Positions 46,312 through 55,442 of a stretch of DNA of 64,000 nucleotides are shown here, piece by piece (the first letter of the stretch is position 1; each line of letters starts with the position of its first letter). This DNA comes from Candidatus Babeliales bacterium (lineage in GTDB: Bacteria > Babelota > Babeliae > Babelales > JACPOV01), in the NCBI GenBank assembly GCA_040879965.1, contig JBBDJI010000011.1:19690-83689 (forward strand). Direction: 5' to 3'. Under the pieces are notes generated by a model that was not told where the DNA came from, made no database searches, and saw only the letters and a list, made by a program, of their open reading frames with translations. Position numbers and translations under genes: made by a program.

Positions 46312-46649
46312 TAAATTCTTTTTGTTTTAATATTTAATAGATCATAGCATGAGAGATAACAAAATTATAACATTTCTATACATAGATTACTTTTAATTGT
46401 AATTTTACAGCATTGTAAGTTTTTTTAATTTAGCAAATTTGGCTTTATGTTGGTCAAAGGTTATTCTTCTAAAGTTCATTTTTTCTAAAATAAACTACTG
46501 TTACAAGATATCTCGCTCGACGCAGTGCTACACGCACCTCCTATGATCAAAGGCTTTCGGGACGGGAGATAGGCTGAAAATGATTTATTTTTTTTAGGCA
46601 TTTTTCATTTTTTTGAAAATGTTACCAAATTATACGCATTATTTTCCAA
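46312..46649. other. gene-free stretch with a GC-rich island
   Basis: No coding frame is supported. A GC-rich block at about 46498-46575 stands out in otherwise AT-rich sequence. Its ends can pair (TATCTC near 46508 with GAGATA near 46567). The rest is AT-rich spacer between the aldolase start and the ftsI end. Confidence 0.4.
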
Positions 46650-48284
46650 TTAAAGAATCTTATCATGTATGAGTGTCATTTCTGCAATTTGTTCAAAAAG
46701 GGGTGCGGCAACCATTGAAGCATACAAATTTTTTTGTGCAGCATCTTTAATAAAAGTAACAATTACGCGTTTATAATCACCTTTTTCAATAATGCCTGCA
46801 AAAGTATACGTATTATGATCATGGTTATATTGACCATTAATTATTAAATTTGCAGTGCCAGTTTTGCCCATAACCTTATACCCTTTTAATGCCGCACGGC
46901 GTGCAGTTCCTTGTAGTACTGTTTTTTCTAAGATATCGCGAATTAATTCAATTGTCTTTTCTTGATAAAGTGGATTTTCTTGATTACGGTTTGACGGTTC
47001 ATTCAAAAAAATATGTGGTTTTACTGGATAGCCATCGTTGGCAATTACGCAAAATGCTTGAGCAAGTTGCAATAAACTCGCAGTAATCTCATAGCCAAAT
47101 GAAAGTGAAATAATGGATTGTTTAGACCAATTGCGCGGTGGATTTACAAATCCTTTTTGTTCACCGGGCCATACAAGTTTTGTTTTAGAACCAAAGCCAA
47201 GTTTTGTGTAATGATCGTATAATTTTTTATCTAATCGTTGAGCAACTTTAGCTATACCAATATTATTAGAAGCTTGAATAACCTCAGAAAATGGAATCAC
47301 GCTATGTGCGCGCCAAGTATTCACTTTGATGCCATTTAAAAAAGTACTTTTCGCATTTTGGCAATTAATGAGTTCGTTAATTGTTACTACACCTTCTTCA
47401 AGTGCTGCGAGAGCAACAAATACTTTCATAACTGAACCCAACTCATGAGTATCGGAGACTAATTTATTTTTGGTATAAGCAATATCAAGCGATTCGGTAT
47501 TATTAGCATCAAAAGTAGGCCACTGTACCATACTAAGAATTTCTCCCGTTTGGGGATTCATAATAAGCACCGCGCCTTCTTGCGCTTGATATTTTTCTAC
47601 AGTTTCTTTTAGATGTTCGAATGCTAAAAATTGTAAATTTGCATCAATAGTAAGTGAAACTGAATTTCCTTGTATACCGTTAGTAGTGGTAGTTTTGGTA
47701 AAATAAAAATGACCAGAGCGGGCATCTTTTTCTAATGTATGAATACTTGGTTGACCACCGAGTTGGTTGTTGCAGAGTAATTCAATACCAAATAAGCCTT
47801 TGTTATCGACATCAGTTATACCCACAATTGGCCCACTTGATTCAACCGGATAAAAACGATTTGGTTCTTTTAAAATTTTTATATCAGTTATATTTTGTTG
47901 TTCAATTAATGCGAGTTGTTCAGGTGTTAATTTGCGTTTAATATATAAAAAATGTGCGTCTTTATTTTTGTAAAGGCGTTGTAATGCTTTGGGAAAATGT
48001 TTTTTTAAAAAGGGTTCGAGCTGTTCAATATGTTCAATTTTTTTTGGCAAAATAAAAGCAGAAAGGCTCATTTTATTAAGAGCCAGTGGTTGCCCATTTC
48101 TATCATAAATCAATGCGCGTTCTGGAGCGCTAGTGATTGAAACATTATATTGTTGTTTGGCAAGATTAATATAAAAAGAACGTTGTCTGATTTGAATTGC
48201 ATACAAATTACATAGAATAATCAAATATAAAGAACAGAAAAATAAAAAAATAAATCCGGCTCTTAATTTATATGCTTGATTCAT
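46650..48284 (-). CDS. ftsI: peptidoglycan transpeptidase FtsI (PBP3-like)
   Basis: The 544-residue protein has an N-terminal membrane anchor, a dimerisation domain and a penicillin-binding transpeptidase domain with all three active-site motifs: SVMK (nucleophile serine and lysine), SNN and KTGT. It crosslinks septal peptidoglycan. The FtsL-like gene overlaps its start by 17 bases, the usual ftsL-ftsI order, which favours FtsI over a PBP2 of elongation. This gene shows that the organism retains peptidoglycan synthesis, at least at the septum. Confidence 0.9.
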   Translation of the reverse strand: MNQAYKLRAGFIFLFFCSLYLIILCNLYAIQIRQRSFYINLAKQQYNVSITSAPERALIYDRNGQPLALNKMSLSAFILPKKIEHIEQLEPFLKKHFPKALQRLYKNKDAHFLYIKRKLTPEQLALIEQQNITDIKILKEPNRFYPVESSGPIVGITDVDNKGLFGIELLCNNQLGGQPSIHTLEKDARSGHFYFTKTTTTNGIQGNSVSLTIDANLQFLAFEHLKETVEKYQAQEGAVLIMNPQTGEILSMVQWPTFDANNTESLDIAYTKNKLVSDTHELGSVMKVFVALAALEEGVVTINELINCQNAKSTFLNGIKVNTWRAHSVIPFSEVIQASNNIGIAKVAQRLDKKLYDHYTKLGFGSKTKLVWPGEQKGFVNPPRNWSKQSIISLSFGYEITASLLQLAQAFCVIANDGYPVKPHIFLNEPSNRNQENPLYQEKTIELIRDILEKTVLQGTARRAALKGYKVMGKTGTANLIINGQYNHDHNTYTFAGIIEKGDYKRVIVTFIKDAAQKNLYASMVAAPLFEQIAEMTLIHDKIL

Positions 48285-48546
48285 GCGTTAATTGCTTTAC
48301 TTGTTTTAATGAAATTTTTTTCATGCCTAATTCCTGTTGGGCAAACTTTTTAATTGATGATTTATTCTGCATCGCATAATATTCCTGCGTCAAGATTTTC
48401 CTTTTATCAATCAATTCTTGTTTAATTTTGTCATTTTTTTGCTTGAGATACGAAAGTTGAATAGCATAACTTTGCTTGTGAACCTGTAGAAGAATAAAAA
48501 TTACATGCATGCCAATAAAAAGAATTATAAATGTTTTTTTCTGCAT
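48268..48546 (-). CDS. ftsL: FtsL-like cell-division protein
   Basis: A 92-residue protein with one N-terminal membrane helix, a short coiled coil (LSYLKQKNDKIKQELIDK) and the FtsL ending KKFAQQELGMKKIS, where A..LGM is typical. FtsL links FtsQ/B and FtsI at the septum. Family members vary strongly, so the call depends on layout, this ending and the overlap with ftsI. Confidence 0.75.
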   Translation of the reverse strand: MQKKTFIILFIGMHVIFILLQVHKQSYAIQLSYLKQKNDKIKQELIDKRKILTQEYYAMQNKSSIKKFAQQELGMKKISLKQVKQLTHESSI

Positions 48547-48756
48547 GGTTCTCCTTTTCTTTTTTTAGAATAATTGATTGCCAGGTTATTTTAAAGAAAT
48601 TAATCAATTTGCTGGATTAAGTGTATTACATGAAGTTATAAATATTTTATAAATCAGGCTTTTATCAAATAGTAAAATAGTAGTCAAAAAAGCTCATTTA
48701 CTCTATACTGAACCTTGATTAAATAGAATTTTTTGCAATTTTTAAAGGTATATAGC

Positions 48757-51006
48757 ATGTGGTTCAAAATTGATCCGAGAATTTTTGAAAATTTTTCTGG
48801 AGTGCGTATTGGTGTTATTGTCGCAAAAAATATAAAAAATAGCACTGAAAACAAAGAAGTTTTTGAAAAATTACAAGAAATACAAAGTCAATTTAATGAG
48901 GTAATTAATAAATCATTATTGGATCAACATCCGTTTATCAAAACATGGCATGAGGTCTATCAAAAGTTTGGTGCTAATTCTAAAAAGCATTTGTCTTCCA
49001 TTGAAAATTTAGGTTCTCGGATTGTAAAAGGTTCCATTATTAGCCCGATAAATACTTTGGTAGATTTATATAATATTATCTCTTTAAAATATATGTTGCC
49101 TGCTGGCGGAGAAAATTTAGATGCTTTAAAGGGTGATATACAATTAACAATTTCAGGGGAAAACGAGCCAGCAGTAACGTTACTTGGCCAAAAAGAAGCG
49201 CGTAGCCCAAAGCCTGGCGAAGTAATTTATAAAGATGAAAATGGTGCGATTTGTAGACGTTGGAATTGGAAAGAGGCTGAACGTAGTAAAATTACACCAG
49301 AAACCAAAAATGCAATTTTTGTAATTGAAGCTTTGCCACCAGTTGAAACAGAATTATTTGAAGATGCAATAAATGAATTAGCCTACTTAATACATCAATA
49401 TTGTGATGGCGCCGTAACCAAGGTGATATTGGATGAAGAAAAATCAGAAATTCGTATAAGGCAAGCAGGTGAATATTTAGAACTAGAACCCATTGAAGCG
49501 CTTTCAGATAAAGATTGGGCGATATATAATCGTGCATTTGAGCGGAAAGATCGCTCAGAAGAAACGCAATTACGTATAGAAAAAGTTGATGAAATGCGCC
49601 AAGCGGGTATTGAGCCGTGGCCGCAAGCAAAACCAGTTCCAGATACCTGCAAAGAAGTTTTAAATGAGTTTGGTACCAATGAGCAGCGAAATGAATATGC
49701 TATTGCTGGCCGATTGATGAGTTTGCGATTGCATGGTAAAACGGCATTTGCTGATGTGCAAGATGTTGCATGCCGCTTACAGATTTATATTAAACAAGAT
49801 ATTTTAGGAAAAGATAAATTTCAGCAATTAAAAAAATTTGTAGATCTTGGCGATATTATTTGGGTTACTGGATCGGCATTTCGTACCAAAATGGGTGAAA
49901 TCACACTTGAAGTAACTGATTTTGAATTGCTCAGTAAATGCTTACATCCATTACCAGAAAAATTTCATGGTTTAACTGATACTGAAACGCGATATCGACA
50001 GCGTTATCTTGATTTGATCAGTAATCCAGAAAGCAAGCAAAAATTTATTCGGCGTTCATTATTAATTAGATCAATGCGGAACTTTTTTGATAATCATGGT
50101 TTTCTAGAAGTTGAAACACCAATGCTTCATCCGATTGCGGGGGGCGCAGCAGCACGTCCTTTTATTACTCATCATAATGCATTCGATACTGATTTTTATT
50201 TACGTATTGCGCCAGAACTTTATTTAAAACGGTTGGTTGTTGGTGGATTTGAACGGGTGTATGAAATTAATCGTAACTTTAGAAATGAAGGTATTTCTGC
50301 GCGCCACAACCCTGAATTTACTATGACCGAATTTTATATGGCACATCAAGATTATCATTTTATTATGGGATTTGTTGAAAATCTTTTGAGGACGGTAATT
50401 AAAGAAAGTTGTGGTATTTTACAAGTGCCATTTGGTGAGCATATAATTGATTTTGAAAAACCATTTAAGCGTATTAGTATTCGTGATTCAGTTATTGAAA
50501 TTGGTGGTTTATCGCAAAAAGATATTTTGGAATCAAACATTGATGAAACATTAAAAAAGCATAGCGTAAAATTAGCAAATAAAAATGCTTCAATTGCTGA
50601 AAAAATTTATGCATTATTCGAAGAAATTGTTGAAGCACAATTAATTCAGCCGACTTATGTCATTGATTTTCCAATAGAAGTTTCACCGCTTGCAAAGCGG
50701 GATCCGGATAATCCTAATATTGCTGCTCGTTTTGAGCTATTCATTGGTGGCATGGAATTAAGCAATGGTTTTAATGAGTTGAACGATCCGTTTGATCAAG
50801 CAGAACGCTTTAAACAACAATTGGAAGCACATCGGGCGGGCGATGAAGAAGCACATCAATATGATGCCGATTATATTCAAGCACTTGAATATGGTTTACC
50901 ACCGACGGTTGGCGTTGGAATTGGCATTGATCGTTTAGTTATGTTAGCAACTAATACAACGTCAATTAAAGATGTAATCTTATTCCCGACGCTAAAAAGA
51001 AAATGA
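48757..51006 (+). CDS. lysS: lysyl-tRNA synthetase with N-terminal B3/4-like domain
   Basis: The 749-residue protein is far longer than normal class II LysRS (~490-510). Residues ~1-245 form a B3/4-type domain like the editing module of PheRS beta or stand-alone B3/4 proteins, with PAGGENLDALKGDIQL and CRRWNWKEAERSKITP. Residues ~255-749 are a complete LysRS: OB-fold anticodon domain (AGRLMSLRLHGKTAF), motif 2 (RNFRNEGISARHNPEFTM) and motif 3 (VGVGIGIDRLVML). It charges tRNA-Lys; the extra domain may edit or bind tRNA. AAAGG eight bases upstream supports the ATG at 48757; a TTG at 48733 is in frame but lacks such a site. It overlaps the methyltransferase gene (ATGA). Confidence 0.92.
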   Translation: MWFKIDPRIFENFSGVRIGVIVAKNIKNSTENKEVFEKLQEIQSQFNEVINKSLLDQHPFIKTWHEVYQKFGANSKKHLSSIENLGSRIVKGSIISPINTLVDLYNIISLKYMLPAGGENLDALKGDIQLTISGENEPAVTLLGQKEARSPKPGEVIYKDENGAICRRWNWKEAERSKITPETKNAIFVIEALPPVETELFEDAINELAYLIHQYCDGAVTKVILDEEKSEIRIRQAGEYLELEPIEALSDKDWAIYNRAFERKDRSEETQLRIEKVDEMRQAGIEPWPQAKPVPDTCKEVLNEFGTNEQRNEYAIAGRLMSLRLHGKTAFADVQDVACRLQIYIKQDILGKDKFQQLKKFVDLGDIIWVTGSAFRTKMGEITLEVTDFELLSKCLHPLPEKFHGLTDTETRYRQRYLDLISNPESKQKFIRRSLLIRSMRNFFDNHGFLEVETPMLHPIAGGAAARPFITHHNAFDTDFYLRIAPELYLKRLVVGGFERVYEINRNFRNEGISARHNPEFTMTEFYMAHQDYHFIMGFVENLLRTVIKESCGILQVPFGEHIIDFEKPFKRISIRDSVIEIGGLSQKDILESNIDETLKKHSVKLANKNASIAEKIYALFEEIVEAQLIQPTYVIDFPIEVSPLAKRDPDNPNIAARFELFIGGMELSNGFNELNDPFDQAERFKQQLEAHRAGDEEAHQYDADYIQALEYGLPPTVGVGIGIDRLVMLATNTTSIKDVILFPTLKRK

Positions 51007-51629
51007 ACGAAGCCTCAATTGAATTTGCCCAATCTGCGGCGCAGCGCATAAAAGAATTAGTACCGCAATTGAATAGATCCGGAGTAAAAATTTTGGATTT
51101 CGGTTGCGGCAATGGGTTATTAACGTATTATTTACAAGAAGTTTTTTTTGAAAGTACGGTTATTGGCATAGATACTGATAAAAAAAAGATTCAAGAAGTA
51201 TGCGTTAATTATCCAGAGATTACATTTCAAGAGATTAAAAATAATGAGCAATTACCATTTTCTGATGCATCTTTTGATTTAATTGTTGTTTCATTAACAT
51301 TGCATCATATCCAAAAAAATAAACATAAAAAAATAATTAACGAATTAATGCGCGTACTAAAAAAAGATGGTTATTTAATTTGTTTAGAACTAAATCTCTA
51401 TAACTTTAGCACGCGACAATCTTTTTATAACGATCTGCAAGAACAAGGAAATACTTTGCTGTCGCCGCGATATTTAAAATCATTACTAAAAAACATAGGC
51501 AAAACAAGCACCTATTATTTTAATTTTTTCTCCAAATATTTATCATTTTTTGAATTTCTAGAGCCATATCTTTGGTGGTTGCCATTCGGGCAGTGGTATT
51601 TGGTAGTTTGTAAAAAATTAGGAAAATAA
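51003..51629 (+). CDS. class I SAM-dependent methyltransferase
   Basis: The 208-residue protein has motif I ILDFGCGNGLLT (S-adenosylmethionine loop), an acidic GIDTD segment after strand 2, LPFSDASFDLIVVSLTLHHI (motif IV region) and ELMRVLKKDGYLICLE. This is the methyltransferase 11-type fold. The substrate is not predictable. Its ATG overlaps the lysS stop, so it is co-translated with the synthetase, which might hint at a tRNA or translation role but is not proof. Confidence 0.87.
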   Translation: MNEASIEFAQSAAQRIKELVPQLNRSGVKILDFGCGNGLLTYYLQEVFFESTVIGIDTDKKKIQEVCVNYPEITFQEIKNNEQLPFSDASFDLIVVSLTLHHIQKNKHKKIINELMRVLKKDGYLICLELNLYNFSTRQSFYNDLQEQGNTLLSPRYLKSLLKNIGKTSTYYFNFFSKYLSFFEFLEPYLWWLPFGQWYLVVCKKLGK

Positions 51630-51641
51630 TCGTTAAAATTT

Positions 51642-52601
51642 TTATTTTTTATCATAATTTTGAATAGCAGCACAATTACGAAGCAATTGAGCAGTTTCTA
51701 TATGGTCTGCAGATTCTGCAATATCTAAAGCGGTTCTTCCTTTATTATTTTTAATATTTATTATTGCACCTTTATCATATAATAATTTAACATTTTCTAT
51801 AGCGCCTGAATGTGAAGCATAATGTAAAGGAGTCCAGCCATCATTATCTTGAATATTTACCTTAGCACCTTTATTGCATAGGAGTATAACTGTTTTTATT
51901 GCGTTACAATATGAAGCCCAATGTAGAGGTGTTGATTTTTCTTGATTCTGAGTATTTATGTCAGCACCATACTCACAGAGAAGTTCTACAATATTTGGAT
52001 AGCCAAATTTTGTAGCATAATGTAGGGGTACCCAGCCATCATTATCCTTGATATCTGGATTAATATAATTATTTTTTAAAAGGAGCTCAAAAATTTCTTT
52101 TTTAGATATTGCGGAAGAGAAACTCAGAAATATTTTATTACCAATATCAATAGATTTTTGATTATCATTACATTGATCCATAAATGTTAAATCGTTAGGG
52201 TTTATTTTGCATTTTTCAATAAGTATTTTTTTTATGTTTGTAAAAACAATCTTTCTTTTATTTAACAAATAATTTTCTTTTATCGATTTATCATTAGACA
52301 GGTGTTTTGGTATATATGCTTTTAAATTTTCTAATTTTATATTTATCAATGAATCAGTAGGTGTTTTCAAATCAACAAGCTTTTTCATTCTCTTATTAAC
52401 GGCTCTAAAATTTTGTAATGGTGCAACTGATTCTTTCAGTTTATTTACAGTTTGTGCAGTTTTAAGTTTTTGAAAATCTACTGAATATAAGATAATTATG
52501 TTTAATATATCATTGGGTAAATTAATTAAGGGAAAATATTCCATTGGCGTAATTTTTGGAGAAAAAAGTAAAAAGAAAAAAAAGATCATTTGTTTATTCA
52601 T
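51642..52601 (-). CDS. secreted F-box-like / ankyrin-repeat protein (319 aa)
   Basis: After a signal peptide (MNKQMIFFFFLLFSPKITPM) comes FPLINLPNDILNIIILYS with FRAVNKRMKKL downstream, an F-box-like helix pattern. Ankyrin repeats follow: WVPLHYATKFG, STPLHWASYCN, WTPLHYASHSG and RTALDIAESAD. The last two are nearly identical at DNA level to repeats in the next gene. F-box plus ankyrin proteins from amoeba symbionts can recruit host SCF ubiquitin ligases; this role is inference. An ATG at 52643 is in frame, but GAGG five bases before the ATG at 52601 and the signal peptide fix the start. Confidence 0.82.
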   Translation of the reverse strand: MNKQMIFFFFLLFSPKITPMEYFPLINLPNDILNIIILYSVDFQKLKTAQTVNKLKESVAPLQNFRAVNKRMKKLVDLKTPTDSLINIKLENLKAYIPKHLSNDKSIKENYLLNKRKIVFTNIKKILIEKCKINPNDLTFMDQCNDNQKSIDIGNKIFLSFSSAISKKEIFELLLKNNYINPDIKDNDGWVPLHYATKFGYPNIVELLCEYGADINTQNQEKSTPLHWASYCNAIKTVILLCNKGAKVNIQDNDGWTPLHYASHSGAIENVKLLYDKGAIINIKNNKGRTALDIAESADHIETAQLLRNCAAIQNYDKK

Positions 52602-52688
52602 TTTTGCCTCACTTATGCCAATATCAATAAGAAAGAATACCAATGAGGCAAGCTTAATGCAAAAAAAGTAGCTTTTAGTTATAAATTT

Positions 52689-53795
52689 TTATTTTTTATC
52701 ATAAAGCCATTGAGCAATTTCTATATGGCCTTTAGATTCTGCAAGATCTAAGGCGGTTTTTCCTTTATTGTTTTTAATATTTACTGTCGCACCTTTTTTA
52801 TATAATAATTTAACAATTTCTATAGCGCCTGAATGTGAAGCACAATGTAAAGGAGTCCAGCCATCTTTATCCTGAGTATTTATGTCAGCACCCTTATCAA
52901 GCAATAGTTCAATCACTTTAATATGGCCATGCTCTGAAGCAATATGTAAAGGAGTACGGCCGCCCCATCCGATTTTACTATCTATTTGAGCATCATTATC
53001 AAGCAATAGTTTAACCACTTCAACATAGTTCTTCTCTGAAGCAATATATAAAGGAGTATGGCCGAATTCGTTTTTACTCTCTTTTTGAGCACCCATATCA
53101 AGCAATAGTTTAACCACTTTAACATGGGGGAACTTTAAAGCACTGTGTAAAGGAGTAGCGCCGCGGCTGTCTTTACTCTCTTTTTGAGCACCATTTTTAA
53201 GTAATAGTTTAACCACTTCAATATGGCCACGCTCTGAAGTAATATGTAAAGGAGTAGTGCCATTGATGGCTTTACTATCTATTTGAGCGTCATCAAGCAA
53301 TAGTTCAACCACTTTAATATGGCCATACTCTGAAGCAATATATAAAGGAGTACAGCCGCGGTCGTTTTTACTATCTTTTTGAGCGCCATTATCAAGAAAT
53401 AGTTTAACCAATTTAATATAGCCAAGCCCTGAAGCAAAATGTAAAGGAGTAGCACCAACGTTGTTTGTAACATTTAGAATTTGCTTGCAAATTTCAGAAG
53501 TAGATTTTGAATAATCATCTATAAATGCTAATTGATTGTTTTTAAAATCAAATTTTTTTTCAAGTATTTTTTTTATTTGGGAAAAAATAAGTTTTGTTTC
53601 TGTTTCTTTTTTTAGTTTTTTATTAACACAGCTTAAGTTTTGCAATGATTTTAAATCAAATGGTCGCAAGAGATGTTTTATTATTTCTTGATGCATCTCG
53701 CGAGGTAAATTCATTAATGAATAATTAGACTGCTCCATTGCATTAGCAATAGAAGTAGAGAGTGTTATTAAAAGAAGATAAAATATTTTTTTCAT
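52689..53795 (-). CDS. secreted F-box / ankyrin-repeat protein (368 aa)
   Basis: It has a signal peptide (MKKIFYLLLITLSTSIANA), then a good F-box match (MNLPREMHQEIIKHLL and DLKSLQNLSCVNKKLKK), then eight well-kept 33-residue ankyrin repeats starting with TPLHFASGLG and ending TALDLAESKG. Repeat DNA shows a ~99-base period, as expected of coding repeats. The last two repeats are nearly the same at DNA level as in the neighbouring gene. The F-box would bind host Skp1 and the repeats a target; this is inferred from the architecture. The ATG at 53837 is in frame but would lengthen the signal region. Confidence 0.87.
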   Translation of the reverse strand: MKKIFYLLLITLSTSIANAMEQSNYSLMNLPREMHQEIIKHLLRPFDLKSLQNLSCVNKKLKKETETKLIFSQIKKILEKKFDFKNNQLAFIDDYSKSTSEICKQILNVTNNVGATPLHFASGLGYIKLVKLFLDNGAQKDSKNDRGCTPLYIASEYGHIKVVELLLDDAQIDSKAINGTTPLHITSERGHIEVVKLLLKNGAQKESKDSRGATPLHSALKFPHVKVVKLLLDMGAQKESKNEFGHTPLYIASEKNYVEVVKLLLDNDAQIDSKIGWGGRTPLHIASEHGHIKVIELLLDKGADINTQDKDGWTPLHCASHSGAIEIVKLLYKKGATVNIKNNKGKTALDLAESKGHIEIAQWLYDKK

Positions 53796-53921
53796 GATTT
53801 TGCCATTTATAATGAGATTATTGCGATCTTTACTCAATTATAAAATAATTTTAAAGAAAATCAATAAAGCTTGATATGTGCAGAGTTTTATGTTTTCGAT
53901 TAGAAATGAGTGGCTTGGGGA

Positions 53922-55262
53922 TTACTTTATTTTTTCATCTTTTAATTCAATACCCATTGCATGCAATTGATCTCGGATCTGATCGGCGCGAGCCCAATCT
54001 TTTTGTTCACGCGCTTGCTCGCGTGCATCAATGAGTTTTTGAATTTTGGGTGTTATTTCAACTGCTTTTTCAAACAATGGTTCTAGTGTAAGACCAAGGA
54101 TCTGTTGCAGAAATTGTTTAACCGCACAAAAAGCTATTTCATCTGCTTCAAGTGCATCAAGATTAGAAAACAATACGCCAAACATACCGGGCGTATTCAA
54201 ATCATCAGTTAAAAAATCAAGCATGTTTTTTATAATCGGTTGATTTCTTATTACATCATACGACAATGGTTCATGGCATGAATGTTTTTCAAAAAAACGT
54301 ACTAATTTTTGATAGGTTTTTTGCGCAACTTCAAGATCTTGGAATGAAAAATCAAGTGGCGCTCGATAATAATGATTTAAATAATAAAATCGGACAACCA
54401 TCGGGTCAAACTGTTTAAAGACGTCTTGTAGTGTAAAAAAGTTACCTAATGATTTTGACATTTTTTCTTTATTAACGCGTACAAAAGCATTGTGCATCCA
54501 ATAGCGAGCAAATGGCTTTTCAGTCAAGCCTTCTGTTTGCGCAATTTCATTATCATGATGGGGAAAAATAAGATCCATGCCACCACCATGAATATCAATT
54601 TGTTCACCTAAGTATTTTTTGGCAAGTGCGGAACATTCAATATGCCAACCAGGCCTACCATATCCCCATGGGCTTTTCCAAAAAGTTCCTTCTGGCTCTG
54701 ATTTCCATAAAGCAAAATCGAGCGGATCTCGTTTTTTTTCTTGCACTTGCACGCGTGCGCCGGCACGCAGTTCGGATAATTTATGTTTTGAAAGTTTTGG
54801 ATAGCCGGAAAATTTTTCCACGCTAAAATAAACATCGCCATCAACTACATATGCAATTTTTTTTTTAGCTAAATTATCAACAAAATCGATAATAACATCA
54901 ATATTTTCAGTTACTCGTGGTTCATAAGTTGGTGGTAGGCAATTCAATACATCAACATCTTGATGAAAAGCGTCAATAAATTGCGTTGCAATTTCTACGT
55001 ATCGTAGTTGATCGCCAAATTTATTTTCAGCACGTACAAGTAATTTATCATCGATATCAGTAAAATTTCGGCAATATGTGACGTTATAATCTAAAAACTT
55101 GAGTAGCCTCAATAACACATCAAAAGTTACATATACGCGGCCATGGCCGATATGAGCATAATCATAAGGAGTAATGCCACAAACATACATTTTGACCTGA
55201 TTTGGCTCAAGTGGTACAAAAACTTCTTTTTTCCCGGTAAGCGTATTTGTAATTTTCAACAT
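53922..55262 (-). CDS. cysS: cysteinyl-tRNA synthetase
   Basis: The 446-residue class I synthetase charges tRNA-Cys. It has a HIGH-type motif in YDYAHIGHGRVYVTFDVL, zinc-binding ECSALAKKYLG and a DIHGGGMDLIFPHHDNEIAQ segment, and the KMSKS motif EKMSKSLGNF, followed by the helical anticodon-binding part. The start MLKITNTLTGKKE is normal for the family. It is transcribed divergently from bamA. Confidence 0.97.
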   Translation of the reverse strand: MLKITNTLTGKKEVFVPLEPNQVKMYVCGITPYDYAHIGHGRVYVTFDVLLRLLKFLDYNVTYCRNFTDIDDKLLVRAENKFGDQLRYVEIATQFIDAFHQDVDVLNCLPPTYEPRVTENIDVIIDFVDNLAKKKIAYVVDGDVYFSVEKFSGYPKLSKHKLSELRAGARVQVQEKKRDPLDFALWKSEPEGTFWKSPWGYGRPGWHIECSALAKKYLGEQIDIHGGGMDLIFPHHDNEIAQTEGLTEKPFARYWMHNAFVRVNKEKMSKSLGNFFTLQDVFKQFDPMVVRFYYLNHYYRAPLDFSFQDLEVAQKTYQKLVRFFEKHSCHEPLSYDVIRNQPIIKNMLDFLTDDLNTPGMFGVLFSNLDALEADEIAFCAVKQFLQQILGLTLEPLFEKAVEITPKIQKLIDAREQAREQKDWARADQIRDQLHAMGIELKDEKIK

Positions 55263-55442
55263 GATAATAGATGTTCCAATTTTTGCATTAAAAATTTAAT
55301 ATTTAGAATTCAAGATGATTAATCAAAATAAATATCGTATTTTCCTGGCCAATTTTAAAAAAAAAGGTATCCTAAATTCTTAACCTAACATAGTTTATTT
55401 TTACTAAAGTTTTATAGTTGTGGCAAGAATCAGGAGCATCAG

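Noticed and set aside
52700..53480. Regular ~99-base repeats that look like an array
   Set aside because: The period equals 33 codons and the frame encodes ankyrin repeats; there are no short identical repeats with unique spacers, so it is not CRISPR.
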